NCBI GenBank assembly: GCA_949825025.1
Contig: OX463782.1
Location: 4,041,501-4,105,500, forward strand
DNA from: Siphlonurus alternatus
Taxonomy: Eukaryota > Arthropoda > Insecta > Ephemeroptera > Siphlonuridae
Direction of reading: 5' to 3'
DNA length: 64,000 nt
The notes beneath the pieces were generated by a model. The model searched no databases. It was given only the letters and a program-made list of their open reading frames with translations, and was not told the DNA's origin. Shown in pieces: positions 1-10,950 of this stretch (position 1 is the first letter of the stretch; every line of letters starts with the position of its first letter). The translations under genes were made by a program, and so were the position numbers.

Positions 1-490
1 TATAAACTATACATAATATTTAATTATAGTATGTAAAAGAATAGGAAGCAAGAATTTAAATGTAGCAATTTAGGGGTGATTCACAATGAATTTTAATTAG
101 ATATATGTGCTTTTCAGTCTAAAAAATAAAAATTCAACACTTAAATATATTTTATAATATTAATAAGTTATTTTTCATAATTAAATTTACACCAGATGAA
201 ATATTAAAATATTTTATATATTATATATATAATATAAAACATATATTTTACTGTATAATTAACATTAAATTATTGTTCTAAAATATTAATTTATATTGTA
301 ATTCTCAGGGTATTATAATTAATATAATATTCTAAAATTAGTTTTCTGCATATAAATATTATATATATGATAGCATATGCATCATATTATATATATAATT
401 ATAATATATATATATAAATGAAAAAATATATACAATTTTAATAGATATAATATTTATGTCTAGAAAAATATTAATAATTAAAATTAATTA

Positions 491-491
<1 letters not shown>

Positions 492-531
<40 letters not shown>
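492..531. repeat. (TAA)n microsatellite
   Basis: About thirteen TAA units in a row, in strongly AT-rich DNA that holds nothing else recognisable from position 1. It is followed by a T-rich stretch that begins the SINE tail. Confidence 0.9.
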
Positions 532-532
<1 letters not shown>

Positions 533-576
533 GTTTATTGAGCTAAACAAAGTAAGTAGTTATTACTATATATTTA

Positions 577-616
577 TTTTTTTTTTTTTTATTTTTTATT
601 TTTTTTTTTTTTTTTA

Positions 617-647
<31 letters not shown>

Positions 648-1036
648 CAAACCCTATTGGGTACTTCTATTTACTAATTACATTATACTACTTTGAAGCC
701 CCGAACCTTCCGAAACCCTAACTTGAGCGTTTCGCGGGCTCTTCTGGAACGGGGGTGGTCACGGCCTTGCAAATCCATCCCGGCATTTGCCTGCGGCTGA
801 GGGAAACGTGGAAACCTCAGCCAGGATGGACGCTACAGCTTTTTGTCAATGAACCGGAAGTGCAATGGTCCAAAGCCAGGGGAACCACATAGTGGAAAAG
901 CGCAACGTTTTACCCCTGGGTGGGAAACGTGGTTTTTGTTGAAAATGGTCACCCATCCAACTACTAACCACGCGCGGCGTTGCTTGACTTCGGTGATCTG
1001 ACGAGACCCGGTCAAGCGCACTGCGCCACACCTCCC
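577..1036 (-). mobile_element. 5S-rRNA-derived SINE, copy 1 (minus strand, poly-A tailed)
   Basis: On the minus strand the head (about 1028 down to 950) reads like the internal promoter part of 5S rRNA: GTCTCGTCAGATCACCGAAG, then AAGCAACG, GTGGTTAGTA and TTGGATGGGTGACC, which match box A / intermediate element / box C regions. The body after the head is not 5S and is shared with the copies near 20.1 kb and 49.2 kb. The 3' end is a T-run on the plus strand (577-643), that is, a long A-rich tail, as expected for an element copied by a LINE. The head matches 5S in its middle only, so this is a 5S-derived SINE (SINE3-like), not a 5S gene. Small ORFs over it are meaningless. Confidence 0.85.
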
Positions 1037-2478
1037 TATATATATATAATTTCCATGTATTAATTTCCACCACTTCCATTTTCCAGTACATCTATCGGTG
1101 AGATGATGAAATGAAATGAAATGATGAAATAATCTTTATTTAGCTTTTGCTATTTAAATACATAATAGTTGTAATTACATATGACAGCAGAGATAACCTG
1201 CATGGATGAGAGCTTACAACGTACGTTTATCTAATAACATGCGACACGGCATGTAAAAAAAAAAATAATACTATCAATAATAAATTATTTATTGAACACA
1301 AAAACAGTGTGTACACAGAATAGATTATAAAATATTATATAATAATAACCTAAAAAAATAAAAGAAAAATAATATTGATTATATTATACATATACATAAA
1401 TATATTATTATTATACAAACCAAAATAAATATAATTTGCCCCAAAAAAAATAATGATAATATATATAATATATAGAGGTCTTTCACCATCGATACACCTG
1501 CGGTCCCTGGGATACGTCACAAAAATATGACGTCACGTGAATGTAGGCAAAAAGCACCTATTTAACATGGTAGTAGCATACCAAAAACTATTTATTTTCT
1601 GCGATATGACAATCGTGGTACTTTTGACAATTATTTTATATGATAGATTGAAATGTCAAGCAAATGGAAAAAAATACAATATTTGCCAATGATATCTGTG
1701 AAAAATACAATAATTCATTGAATAAAATGTAAATCGACTCCAAATTTCACGTCAATAATGATCATTTTAGGACACTTATGCACTGATATTGACCCTAAGA
1801 TGCTTCAAAAAAATCAGCCAATCACCGACCATGGAGGAAATAGATCCATGTCACCGACCATTGCTTTCCCCGCGGACTTTTGAATACGAGGGGGAAACGG
1901 CACAACAAAAAATAATGATAAAGAAAAGCTAGGTAAAATAAAAAAAATGTATATGTTCAAGTTATGTATATTTAGTTCTTACGTATATATATTATTACTA
2001 AAAAATAATAAAAATATGTTAAATTAGGAGGAATAAATCAAGTGATTCCAGTTCCCTCTCAGGGAACCTACTGCTGAATGTAAAATTATGTAAACAACAA
2101 CAAAGCCAAGCAAACGCTATATAGTGTCATCTCTCTGGCAGTTCTGGCACTCTCCAATCCTTCTTCTTCTTCTTAATTACATTCTTGGAAATTAGCCTGA
2201 GGGCTATACATCCACGTACGAAGTAACTTGGTATGTTTGGGTTGGTTGTATCTTGGCTCAGGGTTTAGTAGATAGGGCTTATATTTGGTTGAGGTAATTT
2301 GTGGTTAATTAATAGCTTACTATGCACTGTGAAGGGGGACTAATTTACCAACACCTCTTCTGCCAGCTCGGTCCACAGCGGCTACCTGGATATGGAGACC
2401 TTTGTTAGAAACAGTAGGACAGACAACCACTCAGTGCATGTATTTGTAATAGGTAAATGAGGTTGTTTAGGTTATGGT
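1037..2478. other. AT-rich intergenic DNA and probable 3' UTR of the LINE
   Basis: No coding region seen. It contains short AT repeats, a TGACGTCA site near 1528, and a (CTT)n run near 2163 that on the minus strand reads (AAG)n. The part from about 2,240 to 2,478 is the likely 3' untranslated region of the retrotransposon, but its exact end cannot be placed without a second copy. Confidence 0.5.
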
Positions 2479-5400
2479 TTATATAGGCATTTTAGATTGT
2501 ATAACAAATGATACAATAGCATCGTTAATATCAGAATTGTTTAAGGACAACAAATTATTGAGATCAAATGGAGCATATTGGTTTAGGTTATTAAGAGTGA
2601 TAATAAATGGGGCCCTGAGCTGATCTGCAATTGGGCAATGAAAAATCATATGCTGAGGACTAGCTAATGGATTACCACAGTTACAGTTAGAGTTATCAAT
2701 TATGTTAAATCTGGCCAAGTGAGCAGGACTAAGATTGTGGCCAATTCTAAGTCTGGATAAGGTTGAATGGAAATTCCTACCCTTAAATATACGCTTATAT
2801 ATTGGTTTGTTAGGTAGTGTGCTTTGGATTTGTTGATACCATGAAGGGGGATCCCTTACTAGACTATCCCACTGATTGTTCCATGACATTGTAAACTTGT
2901 CTTTGATGTATTGCTTTAAATCACTGACAGGTAATTGGAGGTTGACAATATCACCAGATGTTGCAGCAAGTTTAGCCATCTCATCACATATCTCGTTGCC
3001 TAGAATGCCACAGTGGCTCGGAATCCATACAAGTTCAATAATATTACCAACTTTTTGCAATGAAGATATCTTGGTTCTAATGTCGAAGATGAGCCAGTTG
3101 GTATTTACCTTAAGAGAGTTTGAAACCAGAGCTTGCAGAACACTTTTTGAGTCGGAGAAAATTGCAGCTGGGCTAATATTGTGGTCCAGGATATGACTTA
3201 GAGCTTGTGAAATAGCATATGCTTCAGCTGTAAAAACGCTACATTGAGACGGTAATTTGTAGTTTCTGATTATTCTATCTCTTCTCGTAATAAATGCTGC
3301 ACCAACAGACTCATTGCATTTAGATCCATCTGTGTAAATATGGTAATGTAGTGGGAAGTTAACTTTTATATACTCTTTGCAAAGTTCATTAGCATAATTG
3401 TCAACTTGCCTGGTTTCTTGCGTAACATCAATAAAGTGAGGTGTGATTTCATTAGTGATAATTTCATAATCAGATGAAAAACATGGTTGAATTAATGATG
3501 ATCTTAATGAAACTTGAAATGAAACAATGTTATTTAAACTTTGCACTAATATTGGAAGTTTTTTATGAGACCAGTATGCTGCAGGCTTGTTGATTTGAGT
3601 ATTCAGAGCTCTAATACTTTTAAGAATAGATGAGTTTTCATAGTTATGCAATTTGAGGCAGAACATGTCACTGACATATTGAAAGCGTAAAACTAATGGA
3701 GGAATAAACGCTTCTGCCTGCAATGCCTGGATAGGCGATGATTTGAATGCACCAAGAATAAGACGTAAGGCCATGTTTTGTACACGGTCTAGTTGTTTTA
3801 AAGCTGAGTTACTCGCAGAGCCATAAAGGAAGCATCCATATTCAATCTTAGATCTCACCAAGGATTTGTACATCAAGCTTGCCGTAGCAGGGTCAGCGCC
3901 CCACCAGATACTACAAGTGGCTTTTATAGTGTTGAGAGCTCGTAGGCACGAAGAAGTCAATGTAGAGATGTGTTGATTCCAGTTAAGTTTATGATCTAGG
4001 GTTAACCCAAGAAATTTTTTAGTGCGGACAAATTTGATTTGGTACTTATCATACTGAATGCTCAGAGTATTTAAATCAGCAGTTCTTTCAGTGTGTCTAG
4101 TAAACAAAATAGCTGAACTTTTTTGCGGATTAACATCCAGATGAGACATTTGGAGCCAATATCTAAGAATTTTGATGGCATTCTCAATTGCTTTGATTGC
4201 TTGGTTTATTGACTTGTTTCTTACATATATAGCCAAGTCATCCACAAACAGAGAACTTTTTATGACATATGGGAACTCAGCAATCAAACTAACCGTATAG
4301 ATTAAAAACAACTTGGGGCTTAGAACAGATCCTTGTTGTAGACCTCTATACATTGTTCTTGTAGCATTGACTCCTCGTGTTCCAATTTGATAGATCCTTT
4401 TGGTTAGATAGTTTTTAAGAAATTTGCAGATTGAGATAGGTAAACCTAGTGATCTTGCCCTGTCTATAAGGGTAGGGATGTGAACATTGTCGAAAGCAGA
4501 GGTTATGTCGAAAAAAGCACAGACAGTATTTTGTTTTTGTCCAAATCCTAATTGAACTTCAGTTACTAATGAAGATAAATTATTTAGACAGCTCATACCT
4601 TTTCTGCATCCAGTTAAGTTTTGAGGAAAAGCATCATTGTGTTCCAAGAACCAACATAGACGTCTATCAATTAGCTTCTCGAATAGTTTAGCGACACATG
4701 AGGATTGAGCTATTGGACGATACGAAGACGTGAGTCCTTTTTGTTTGCCTGGCTTTAAAACTGGGTTAATGAGGACCTCAAGCCAAGGTTGAGGTATGAT
4801 TCCAGTTCTCCATACAACATTATATATTTTCAGTAATTCAGACTTCGCTTCACAGGGGAGGTGATTAATCATATTGTAATTAATTTCATCTAGTCCAGGG
4901 GCAGAGTTATTAGTTTCACCAAGAGCCAAATAGAGTTCTTCCAAAATGAAGTCAAAATGCAGCTCGTCAATTAAGTTTGGTTCTATATCAAACATGATGA
5001 GCTCCTCGGCAGATGGTACATATGGTGGGCACATTGAGGCAGCGTAGTTTTCCATGTTTAACGAAGCACATTGTTCAGGTACAGAGTTCTTGGTGATACC
5101 TATACGATAAGCCTTAATTGATTTCCATACCTGACTAACAGGAGTGTTACGATTGAGTGTGGCACAAAATGATCTCCATCCATTCTTTTTTTCTCTTTTA
5201 TTGGTTTTTGTAGCTAAGGCAGACACTCTGTTAATTTCAATAAGCTTGGCACTTGTCAGGAATTTTCTACCTTCTCTAGTCTTTTGTTTGCGTAGGTTTC
5301 TCGCATCGCTACATTTTTGGTTAAACCAATAATTTGCAGGATGGATACGTTTGTTTGGGTTAAACGCAGTCTTACGAGGAATACTAGCTTCAGCTGCAGA

Positions 5401-6237
5401 TTGTATAATATTAATAAAATTGTTGTAGGAGTCATGTATAGAGTTGGATAATTTATAATTTTTAATATTATTATTTATTTCTTCTTGATATTTAACCCAA
5501 TTAGCTTTGCGGAAGTTCCGTTTATTAAAAGATAATTTATTGAAGTGAGGAACACTCAGAAGTTCAAATTTAGAGATGGTTGGTAAGTGGTCGCTTCCAA
5601 TACAATCTTCCCATACTTCAAATGAAGCTGTAATACCCAAAGCCGGAGTAATAACAGTTAAATCAATGGCATTAGCATGCTGGTTTGGTTGAGGTATACG
5701 GGTAGGGGAGCCGTCATTAAGAAGAATAAGGTTCTCTTGATCTAAAAAATTATACATATCCCTCCCCCTTTTGTTGGAGTCGAAGCACCCCCAAGTGGTA
5801 TGTCGAGCGTTGAAGTCACCGACCAAGACAAATTCACCAGTAGATAAAGATTTAATATTATGAAGAATGGCAGGAGATAACGTAGTATTGGGCGCTGCAT
5901 AGACTGCCATAATAGTAAAACTAGTACCCTCAAAATGAACATTGGCTGCCACTACTTCAGGATTATTTGGTGTGTTATTATATTCTATCACTTGAAACTT
6001 AATACCTTTTTTGATAAATAATGCCACACCACCTTTACCACTTTGAAATGAATGATGTATAATCTTGTAATGTTTATACCTAGGTGTGTGGTTTGGGATG
6101 AGTTTAGTTTCGGTGACAGCACAAATGTGAGTGTTAGATTCGTAAAGAAAGTCTTCAAATGCATGCTTTTTATGACGTAAACCACGAGCGTTCCAGTTTG
6201 TGATGATCAGTTCTTTAGTTATCTGTTGTCCTGCCAT
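2479..6237 (-). CDS. LINE ORF2 polyprotein: endonuclease / reverse transcriptase / RNase H
   Basis: About 1,252 residues, starting at the ATG at 6237 (MAGQQ); the frame opens nine codons earlier but without ATG. The N-terminal APE-like endonuclease shows NWNARG, TETKL, GDFNARHTTWG and SDHLP. The central reverse transcriptase shows SSYRPIA, FFDITSAFDNV, GLQQGSVLSPKLF and the catalytic FVDD box. The RNase H domain shows YTDGSK, TAEAYA, SDSKS and the WIPSHCGILGNEICDEMAK block, so the D-E-D-D catalytic residues are all present. The C-terminus has a CNCGN...HMIFHCP Cys/His motif typical of I-type elements. The protein nicks target DNA and copies its own RNA there. The start overlaps the end of ORF1 by 23 bp in a different frame, so translation is probably by reinitiation. 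No stop or frameshift is visible. Confidence 0.95.
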   Translation of the reverse strand: MAGQQITKELIITNWNARGLRHKKHAFEDFLYESNTHICAVTETKLIPNHTPRYKHYKIIHHSFQSGKGGVALFIKKGIKFQVIEYNNTPNNPEVVAANVHFEGTSFTIMAVYAAPNTTLSPAILHNIKSLSTGEFVLVGDFNARHTTWGCFDSNKRGRDMYNFLDQENLILLNDGSPTRIPQPNQHANAIDLTVITPALGITASFEVWEDCIGSDHLPTISKFELLSVPHFNKLSFNKRNFRKANWVKYQEEINNNIKNYKLSNSIHDSYNNFINIIQSAAEASIPRKTAFNPNKRIHPANYWFNQKCSDARNLRKQKTREGRKFLTSAKLIEINRVSALATKTNKREKKNGWRSFCATLNRNTPVSQVWKSIKAYRIGITKNSVPEQCASLNMENYAASMCPPYVPSAEELIMFDIEPNLIDELHFDFILEELYLALGETNNSAPGLDEINYNMINHLPCEAKSELLKIYNVVWRTGIIPQPWLEVLINPVLKPGKQKGLTSSYRPIAQSSCVAKLFEKLIDRRLCWFLEHNDAFPQNLTGCRKGMSCLNNLSSLVTEVQLGFGQKQNTVCAFFDITSAFDNVHIPTLIDRARSLGLPISICKFLKNYLTKRIYQIGTRGVNATRTMYRGLQQGSVLSPKLFLIYTVSLIAEFPYVIKSSLFVDDLAIYVRNKSINQAIKAIENAIKILRYWLQMSHLDVNPQKSSAILFTRHTERTADLNTLSIQYDKYQIKFVRTKKFLGLTLDHKLNWNQHISTLTSSCLRALNTIKATCSIWWGADPATASLMYKSLVRSKIEYGCFLYGSASNSALKQLDRVQNMALRLILGAFKSSPIQALQAEAFIPPLVLRFQYVSDMFCLKLHNYENSSILKSIRALNTQINKPAAYWSHKKLPILVQSLNNIVSFQVSLRSSLIQPCFSSDYEIITNEITPHFIDVTQETRQVDNYANELCKEYIKVNFPLHYHIYTDGSKCNESVGAAFITRRDRIIRNYKLPSQCSVFTAEAYAISQALSHILDHNISPAAIFSDSKSVLQALVSNSLKVNTNWLIFDIRTKISSLQKVGNIIELVWIPSHCGILGNEICDEMAKLAATSGDIVNLQLPVSDLKQYIKDKFTMSWNNQWDSLVRDPPSWYQQIQSTLPNKPIYKRIFKGRNFHSTLSRLRIGHNLSPAHLARFNIIDNSNCNCGNPLASPQHMIFHCPIADQLRAPFIITLNNLNQYAPFDLNNLLSLNNSDINDAIVSFVIQSKMPI

Positions 6238-7804
6238 TTTGATGATTAGAGAAGTGAGATGCAATGAGCTCAGGTAATTGTGCTTTAATGTTGTCTAGTA
6301 TATTTGTAACTGCTGATTCTATAATGCTTTTTGGGTCTACAATTTTATTGATAGCTTCAAAGTATTCTCCCTTTTTATCCTGTAGTTGTTTTAGCTGCCA
6401 AGTGTATACATTGTGAGATGTTTGAAGAGCAATTTGATCTATAGTTTCTTTACTAAGAGTAATGGCATTGTCAAAATTTGATTCTTGAGTCTCAGGTATG
6501 TAGCGTACACCATCGCTTCTTACGAGGGCTCTTGGAGAGGATGGGCTACTAGGAGTTTGCTGGTAGGAGCGCGACTGAGGAGTCGCTGGTAAGTTGGGTC
6601 TGGGTCTGGCAAGTACAGTTGAGTACGGACTTTGAGACTGCCTGATGGAAGAAATTGGAGAACGAGTTATGGGTGGAAAATGATTTATACTGGATTTTGG
6701 ATTCGAATAAGCTGTAGCTTGAGATGAGGAAGGGAGAGGAAACGACTGGCTTTCAGGGGTGTAACCTCTCCGTTGCTTTAAGTCGAGGTGGCTATGCGGA
6801 GCTTGGTTGGCTTGTTCGATGACTCGTTGTTTTTCACTTTGGTAAGTAGGACATTGTGGATTGTTGGCTGGGTGGTCACCAGAGCAATGAACACAGTGGG
6901 GTTGAGTAGACTTATCACATGAGTTTGTAGAATGGTTGCTTCCGCAATGCATGCATCTAACCTGGCTTCTACAGTGCTTAGCAACATGTCTGTAACGCAA
7001 GCAGTTGTAGCACTGTGTGACTCTAGGAATGTATACATCAACTTTATAGTAACGATGAAAGAGACGCACCCCGTCAGTTGGCAGGGAGTTGCCCTCAAAG
7101 TGAATTGCAACAGTGGTTAAATTTTTAAATCTAGGGTTTCTTGTATTTTCATCAGCTGATTCTTGTATGCGAAAACGTCTAATATTAGTGATGGATTTAG
7201 AACGACACACCAAGTTTTCCCATAGCTCCCCGTCAGTGATTTCAGGATCTACATCTCTAATGACGCCCACTATTTCAACCGCAGATGAGGGGATATAAGC
7301 AATTGCTTTGTTTTGTTCAAGGTTAATTGTAGGAAATAGTGAAACAAAATTATTGGCTCTCATAGCAGTAGTAAATTGGAATGTGAAGCGGTTTTTGCCT
7401 GTACTAGCAAATATGTCTTCATCAGAACCACTAGTTTTTAAGAAGGGCAAGAATGCTTTTGCTTGAGCCTTATGGGACATGTTTGTAATAATGCAGCCTT
7501 CCACGCCCTCCACATGCACAGAAAATGGACCATAATGAGAGCGAGGGTATCTATTGAGAGATCTACGATCAATTTGTGGTGATTTCCTAGCATGTTTATT
7601 TCCAGAATTTATATTTTCTGAAGATTCATTTGAGTCTGTACGAGCACGTTTTTCTTGAGGAGATTGTGAGGCTTGAGAAGACCTGTTGCTTGTTTGTTGA
7701 TCATTGTTATCATCACATTCCACTTCCATGGTATGCATACTATTGCTTGATTCAGCAGGTTGGGGCATGTCGCTGGTTATTTGTGAGCTGCTGCATTGCT
7801 CCAT
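6215..7804 (-). CDS. LINE ORF1 gag-like nucleic-acid-binding protein with three zinc knuckles
   Basis: 529 residues from an ATG at 7804 to TAA at 6215-6217. The first 90 residues are Ser/Gln/Asn-rich and low complexity. A folded region follows (about 90-250), probably an RRM-like/PRE-C2HC-type domain of arthropod gag proteins. Three consecutive zinc knuckles are visible: CYNCLRYRHVAKHC (CX2CX4HX4C), CMHCGSNHSTNSC, and CVHCSGDHPANNPQC, which has slightly altered spacing. The rest is Pro/Ser/Gln-rich with a short helical C-terminus. ORF1 proteins of I-type LINEs coat the element RNA and act as nucleic-acid chaperones. The reading frame is complete. Confidence 0.93.
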   Translation of the reverse strand: MEQCSSSQITSDMPQPAESSNSMHTMEVECDDNNDQQTSNRSSQASQSPQEKRARTDSNESSENINSGNKHARKSPQIDRRSLNRYPRSHYGPFSVHVEGVEGCIITNMSHKAQAKAFLPFLKTSGSDEDIFASTGKNRFTFQFTTAMRANNFVSLFPTINLEQNKAIAYIPSSAVEIVGVIRDVDPEITDGELWENLVCRSKSITNIRRFRIQESADENTRNPRFKNLTTVAIHFEGNSLPTDGVRLFHRYYKVDVYIPRVTQCYNCLRYRHVAKHCRSQVRCMHCGSNHSTNSCDKSTQPHCVHCSGDHPANNPQCPTYQSEKQRVIEQANQAPHSHLDLKQRRGYTPESQSFPLPSSSQATAYSNPKSSINHFPPITRSPISSIRQSQSPYSTVLARPRPNLPATPQSRSYQQTPSSPSSPRALVRSDGVRYIPETQESNFDNAITLSKETIDQIALQTSHNVYTWQLKQLQDKKGEYFEAINKIVDPKSIIESAVTNILDNIKAQLPELIASHFSNHQNGRTTDN

Positions 7805-8440
7805 TATTTGATTTTGATGGTTTTACCACTTATTAAGAGACCCCCTAAAGCAACTTCGATGGCTTACCAAAACTGCTTTGGCATTTATATTTCTCGTCGA
7901 TTTTGCATTTTGAAATATAGAGGGACTCATATATTACGGTACAAATCATGTGAGTGTATTATTACAGTGTTAAATTAATGAAACAAAACAAGGTTTTTCG
8001 ACGCTCTGTCAGTCCGACATTTCTATTCGCCACTAGCTCTACAGATGAAAAACAGCGTTGCAAACCGTATTGTGTGAATTGCACTATATTTTCTTTCCTT
8101 CGAATGCTATGAAAATGTAATTTCGACAACCACGATAAGGTATATAATATAAGCTTCGTTATTGCTCACTAAAAAAATATATTGCGCTGTTTATTTTCCA
8201 TGTATTAATATGCAATACGTGAAGTTTAACGGCATGAGACATGTTTGTATTGTATTCAATATTGTTAGAGATATTTTTTCATGTTGGTATTTAAAAATTT
8301 GTTCCGCTAGGCTTGCACGAGTGTTTGTTCCAAGTTTAGTTCAATTTTTACTATGTTGGTAGCACTGGTTTATTTTTTGAGATTGAGGTAGGTCGATGAT
8401 GCGGTTCACTCTCTTGCACTGCAGCTCACGAGTAAGATGC
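7805..8440. other. 5' UTR of the LINE and flank
   Basis: Sequence upstream of ORF1 on the minus strand. The first 200-300 bp are probably the element's 5' untranslated region with its internal promoter, but I cannot place the 5' end. No other gene is visible. Confidence 0.4.
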
Positions 8441-10686
8441 ATTATGTAGTTACTGTTAACGTAAATAACGGGTGCCACCCGCGCTGGGACCCCTGCGGCC
8501 GGAGGAAGGTACACGTCCTGCGAATGCTGCGATGGTATTTCGCTATCTCCAATCATTTAATGAAAGTAAGTGATATTTTATTTTCAATATTAAAAAATAA
8601 AAATTTTATTCGTCGCTGTGTCTCGTACGTGTGTGTTTTTGTTAATTTCTTTCACGTGCGATTTTCGTTTAGTGAGCGATATAGAAAAAAATTATAATTT
8701 TTGCACTGAATCATGACGATCATATAATCGCCTTAATTACGTCTGAATTATTGGATTGCATGCCATCGATACCATTATTATCATAATGTACGACACTTTA
8801 AAATATTAAGTATTCCATATCGTCGCGTATAATTATTGTATATAATATAATATATAATGAATATATTATTATACATACGAAAGTAATTTATTGGTTACAT
8901 TTTTTATATAATATGTCTATTTTTTTTTTTTTTTTCCATTGTTCCTGAATGTTACAATTGTAATGGATTTTAAGACTGGTTCCATACATACAAGTAATAT
9001 TCATGCGACTTTAGCTTTTAGGAAAATAAAGTTTATATATTATTATTATCATGTATATTACATATTATATTAAATTTATAAAACAATCAAAATACAGGTA
9101 TGCAAGCATAAATTAAAATTCACTTGCATGCATGCCGCATTATTTTTACCTTTTCCTACGACGCGATCACTATTTTATAATTTTTACTATAGCATTTTTA
9201 CACAGCGCTCCCTCTTTTCATGTAGTATATACTTTCATGCATTTAATCTTCGAAAAAGCTCGATTTAATTAAGTGATGATTTTTTTTCGATATTAAAAAA
9301 AGGATGTATTATTATATTATATTGCTGTCACATTTTTCTCCATGCAAGTACACTTGCATGCATGCCGCATTATTTTTACTTTTTCACTATACGACCGAAT
9401 TAAGACACGATTATGGCAACATTACAGCGTGCGCTTTTATATACATGTGAAAATATACTTCGAGAAGCTCGATTTAAGTGATACTGTAAGTGATATTTTT
9501 CAATAATATTAATAAAATATTTATATATTATCACTGTCACTTTTTCTTTCCACGCGCGTATACGTTACGTTTTGAAAAAAATTATATAATAGAAGTCATT
9601 GCAATTTTTGCATAAATATATAAACATCGCCGCCTTTGCATCGCATCGTATATATACATATAATATACATATAATAGTATAAATTTAGAAACGGTTTTAA
9701 ATGAAGAACCTACGAGTGCATGCGATGCGATATGAAATTAGTGTGCGCGTATACGTGTGATCGCATAGGTTCTTAATTTTCTTATCATATATATACGCTG
9801 CGAAATCATGCGATCCTGTGTGAGGCAGCCCTTATGGCGCGAAGTGACGAATTCCAGCAGGAGGTGCCACACCTCCTCTGCAGCTGCAACTCCGACGACG
9901 GTGGTGGCATTTGTGGGGAGACCAAAAGGAGTATTTTTTTTTTTCATGGGGGAGACCGGGGAAAGACGAACTGCATCAGTTTTTCATGTATTTTTTTTTT
10001 TAATATGTATCGTGCAATGCTTTAACTCATACTATACCAGCTAGGTTGCCTTTTGCAGACGATCCGATTTTTTTTTGAATATTATGAATAATTAAGTTTT
10101 TATATATATATTTCTGCATGCTTTTTTTTTACGTCACGTCACTTTTTTTTTTAAAAAATATTTAATTTTATTGCAAGCGAAAATATCTTGTTTTCAAAAG
10201 TTCCTTTTGATGTTACTCACTGGATTTTGAGACATTATGCAGCGTTAGTACTCTCTTGCATGTGGAATAATTTGTTCATGCATTTAAATCTCCACAACAA
10301 AAAGAAAGAATCTTAGGATGGAAATGATCATGCGATGCATTATTTTAATATATTTAATTTTATTCAATGCAATGCAAATAATATCAAATTTTATAATTTA
10401 TATGTAGTATTTAGTAATATGCATAAGTTATAAAAATTAATTAAAAAATGAAATATATTTTTGAACGCGAGTGTATAAATAAATAATTATATATTTTTTT
10501 TTATTGGTCACTTAATTTACAAATCAACCAAGGTTATACACAATATATAACATACAAGCATGAAATGTTTATAATAATTAATATACAACATAATATAACA
10601 ATATATTTCACCGTTATTATGAACTGCTTAAACAATCGCGATGCATTTTATTTTTGGAATTTTCTTATAATAGTTCAAGAATTTGT
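8441..10686. other. AT-rich DNA with fragments of dispersed repeats
   Basis: No convincing gene. A phrase of about 28 bp containing GCATGCATGCCGCATTATTT occurs twice (near 9,125 and 9,355), each followed by related text mentioning cgacgcgat / cgaccgaat. A diverged third copy lies near 12,640. A GC-richer patch at 8,440-8,570 ends in an attractive donor (AAAGTAAGTG) but has no recognisable protein. Another GC-richer patch is at 9,800-9,920. These look like decayed copies of the repeat set at 10.7-13.9 kb. Confidence 0.5.
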
Positions 10687-10950
10687 TGTTTAGGCAACTC
10701 GCCATACTTTGAAGCTGAACAAGTTGCCTATCCTTGTGGCGTTAATATTTCTCTTCATGAATTTTATAATGAGTAAAATTTTTTGATTATTTTTATATAA
10801 TATATTAGCAATAATAATTTTTTATATATTAATTATATCAAATTCACATTGACGAGCGTAAATAAATCGCAATTTTTTTTTACTTTACGCTCTTCTATTT
10901 TTTTTTTTTTTTAAATTTATTTTTTATTTTGCATTTCAGAGATGCCGGAC
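10687..10950 (+). repeat. Dispersed repeat block, copy 1
   Basis: Begins with a phrase around GGCAACTCGCC and GTTGCCTA, and contains AGCGTAAA...TTTACGCT as a short inverted repeat. It ends with a long T-run and TTTGCATTTCAGAGATG. The same order of motifs recurs at 11,574-12,300, and in part at 12,373-12,660. The origin is unknown; most likely a non-autonomous mobile element or local duplication. Confidence 0.7.

Larger units (their letters stand above)
2479..7804 (-). mobile_element. I-type non-LTR retrotransposon (LINE), both ORFs intact
   Basis: Two overlapping minus-strand ORFs with no internal stop: ORF1 (7804-6215) with zinc knuckles and ORF2 (6237-2479) with APE-type endonuclease, reverse transcriptase, RNase H and a terminal Cys/His motif. 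This order, and RNase H in ORF2, are typical of the I superfamily (I, Nimb, Loa and relatives). The coordinates given are the coding part; untranslated ends probably reach about 8,060 on the 5' side and 2,240 on the 3' side. Target-site duplications were not identified. Both ORFs being open suggests a young and possibly active copy. Confidence 0.93.

Noticed and set aside
950..1028. Functional 5S rRNA gene
   Set aside because: Only the internal part matches 5S; both ends of the 120-nt gene are missing and the body is unrelated.
833..1091. ORFs across the SINE, also at 20,038-20,267 and 49,148-49,333
   Set aside because: They translate a Pol III-type repeat and are not conserved between its copies.
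8437..8697. Possible exon with a strong donor at 8,570
   Set aside because: No matching acceptor, no homology and in the middle of repeat debris.
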